A DNA stretch of 34,120 bases, taken from positions 1-34,120 of the forward strand of contig CADDZH010000054.1 of assembly GCA_902812455.1 (NCBI GenBank). Reading direction: 5' to 3'. The DNA comes from Chloroflexota bacterium. GTDB lineage: Bacteria > Chloroflexota > Ktedonobacteria > Ktedonobacterales > Ktedonobacteraceae. The translations under genes and the position numbers were made by a program. Below the pieces are notes generated by a model. The model was not told where the DNA came from. It did no database searches and was given only the letters and a program-made list of their open reading frames with translations. Of the stretch, positions 32,800-34,120 are shown in pieces. Position 1 is the stretch's first letter; each line of letters begins with the position of its first letter.

Positions 32800-33315
32800 T
32801 TAGCTCTCAGCAATATCGATTGAATAGATGCGTGTGCCTGGCTCTCGCGAGCGTTGCGGGTCGCGCTCGCGGATCGAGTTCACCACATCCATGCCTGAGA
32901 TAACCTGGCCGAAGACAGCGTGCTTGCCATTGAGGTGAGGTGTTGGACCGAAGGTGATGAAAAACTGGCTGCCGTTGGTGTTCGGCCCGGCATTGGCCAT
33001 GGACAATATACCGGCTCGATCATGCTTGAGGGCCAGCGCGCTCTGCTCGTCAGCAAACCTGTATCCTGGACCTCCTGTTCCTGTACCCGCCGGGTCCCCA
33101 CCCTGCGCCATGAAGCCGCGAATCACGCGGTGAAACGTAGTATTGTTATAGAAGCCGTCGCGAGCCAGAAAGACGAAGTTATTTACTGTCTGTGGCGCCT
33201 GGGCCGCAAACAATTCCACCTGGAAATCCCCTACTTCCGTATGGAACGTCGCTATGTACCTTTTCGCAGGATTTATCAGCATTGGTGGTGGCGCACTGTA
33301 GCGCTTGGCTGCCAT
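32800..33315 (-). CDS. Cyclophilin-type peptidyl-prolyl cis-trans isomerase, soluble
   Basis: ATG 33315 has AAGGA ten bases upstream, giving 171 residues; the open frame continues to 33366 without a ribosome site and overlaps the upstream gene's end. It is a complete cyclophilin: [25 protein letters not shown] with the catalytic Arg, [34 protein letters not shown], and the final beta strand. No signal peptide or membrane helix, so it is cytoplasmic. It accelerates proline isomerisation in folding. It follows the anchored cyclophilin gene by 16 bp and is in the same operon. Confidence 0.95.
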   Translation of the reverse strand: MAAKRYSAPPPMLINPAKRYIATFHTEVGDFQVELFAAQAPQTVNNFVFLARDGFYNNTTFHRVIRGFMAQGGDPAGTGTGGPGYRFADEQSALALKHDRAGILSMANAGPNTNGSQFFITFGPTPHLNGKHAVFGQVISGMDVVNSIRERDPQRSREPGTRIYSIDIAES

Positions 33316-33331
33316 GAATATTGTGTCCTTT

Positions 33332-34120
33332 CTATTTTGACGCCGGGGCCTGAAGCACGATGACATGTGTGATGTAATCCGGCTTAATGCTCTTGGATTG
33401 CGGCGTATCGCCGGGGCCTTGAATCTCTTTGGCTACGTTCATACCCAGCACAACGTGCCCGAACAGGTTATACGACTTGGTGAGCTTTGATGTATCGTTG
33501 GCTGTGCAGATGAAGAACTGGCTGCCATTGGTATTCGGCCCGCTATTGGCCATTGCTATGCAGCCCTCCGTGTAGTTTGCCAGGACCGGCTCGTCGTTGA
33601 AATGATAGCCTGGGCCGCCCGTGCCTGTCCCGGTGGGATCGCCGCTCTGTATGATGAAGCCGGGCACTACGCGGTGGAAAACGTCGCCATCGTAGAAATG
33701 ACGCACGGCCAGGAAGACAAAGTTATTGACTGTTACCGGGGCCAGTACCGGATCAAGCTCTACAACGATCAGGCCACGATTGGTATTGATGCCGGCGCAA
33801 TAAATGGCTCTGGTATTGATGGTCATGGGAGGTGGCTTGCTATAGGTGTGCTGGATCTGCTTAAATTGGGCCGGCGTCGGAGCCGGTGCGGTATCGGTAA
33901 GTTGTTTGACGAGTTTCAAGCAGGGTGACGGGGTGGTCGAAGGTGTCGGTGTAGGCACGACCGGCGTTGGCGAAGCCTTAACCACCGGCCTGGCGTGCGA
34001 AGGCTGGGCAAATGGGCCGATATGGTAAAAATAAAGCATATAGGCGCCCAGCCCAACAATTAACAAACCCAGGAATGTGGAGGCCCAGGGATAGCGAGCA
34101 AGTCCACGTTTTGGCGGCTT
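33332..34120 (-). CDS. Membrane-anchored cyclophilin-type peptidyl-prolyl isomerase (5' end outside window)
   Basis: The frame is open to the right edge, so the start is beyond 34120; a TTG at 34066 is an internal codon. Visible order: a basic patch ([12 protein letters not shown]), a membrane helix ([17 protein letters not shown]), a Pro/Thr/Ser-rich linker, then a cyclophilin domain with [28 protein letters not shown] and [20 protein letters not shown]. The catalytic domain therefore lies outside the cell membrane and would help fold exported proteins. It is the upstream gene of the pair with the soluble cyclophilin, probably arisen by duplication, since both share [13 protein letters not shown] and [12 protein letters not shown]. 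Confidence 0.93.
   Translation of the reverse strand, partial: KPPKRGLARYPWASTFLGLLIVGLGAYMLYFYHIGPFAQPSHARPVVKASPTPVVPTPTPSTTPSPCLKLVKQLTDTAPAPTPAQFKQIQHTYSKPPPMTINTRAIYCAGINTNRGLIVVELDPVLAPVTVNNFVFLAVRHFYDGDVFHRVVPGFIIQSGDPTGTGTGGPGYHFNDEPVLANYTEGCIAMANSGPNTNGSQFFICTANDTSKLTKSYNLFGHVVLGMNVAKEIQGPGDTPQSKSIKPDYITHVIVLQAPASK

Overview
The window looks like chromosomal DNA from a Chloroflexota bacterium, most likely of the class Ktedonobacteria. This is inferred from the mix of genes: a MutL-type ASKHA protein, LGFP-like cell-wall modules, bacterial DA1-like peptidase, futalosine-pathway MqnD family protein, many small SDs of AGGAG type, and GTG starts. No rRNA or single-copy marker fixes the taxonomy. 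The organism appears to respire (complete F1Fo ATP synthase), to secrete proteins (signal peptidase I, Tat substrate) and to make an exported polysaccharide.

Layout. 1-3613 (+): end of a Pro/Gln-rich protein, a MutL-like ATPase-fold protein and a translationally coupled unknown partner. 3614-3709: a convergent gap with three perfect DnaA-box sequences. 3710-6574 (-): a short MetE-type methyltransferase, a palindromic dispersed repeat and gpmI. 6833-7930 (+): a small membrane protein and a TPM-domain membrane protein with an odd Cys/His repeat leader. 7906-15329 (-): the whole ATP synthase operon in the standard order, atpZ/I-like-B-E-F-H-A-G-D-C. 15400-15557 (+): a self-contained tRNA-Gln(CTG) unit with promoter and terminator. 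15598-17355 (+): an MqnD-like protein directly followed by a four-LIM-like-module metallopeptidase related to DA1.

17472-22951 is a surface-polysaccharide-like block: an alkaline-phosphatase-superfamily protein (-), then a flippase and a two-domain glycosyltransferase (+), with gaps full of GTAGGGGC-type palindromic repeats. 23165-26357 holds a Tat-exported ferritin-like protein (-), a DUF4383 membrane protein (+) and an ECF sigma/anti-sigma pair (+). 26615-28794 (+): a CBS-pair protein and a GT-C type membrane glycosyltransferase. 28816-31251 (-): a large secreted beta-propeller/lysozyme-like/LGFP-like protein. 31496-32793 (+): promoter, signal peptidase I and a four-helix membrane protein. 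32800-34120 (-): two adjacent cyclophilins, one soluble and one membrane-anchored and cut by the right edge.

The most unusual items are the MutL-like/partner pair, the LIM-like DA1 peptidase beside an MqnD protein with a Tyr where the family has a catalytic His, the propeller-lysozyme fusion, the 15-bp in-frame repeat that seems to have grown from a dispersed intergenic element, and the DnaA-box cluster. No CRISPR array, phage, transposase or defence system was recognised.
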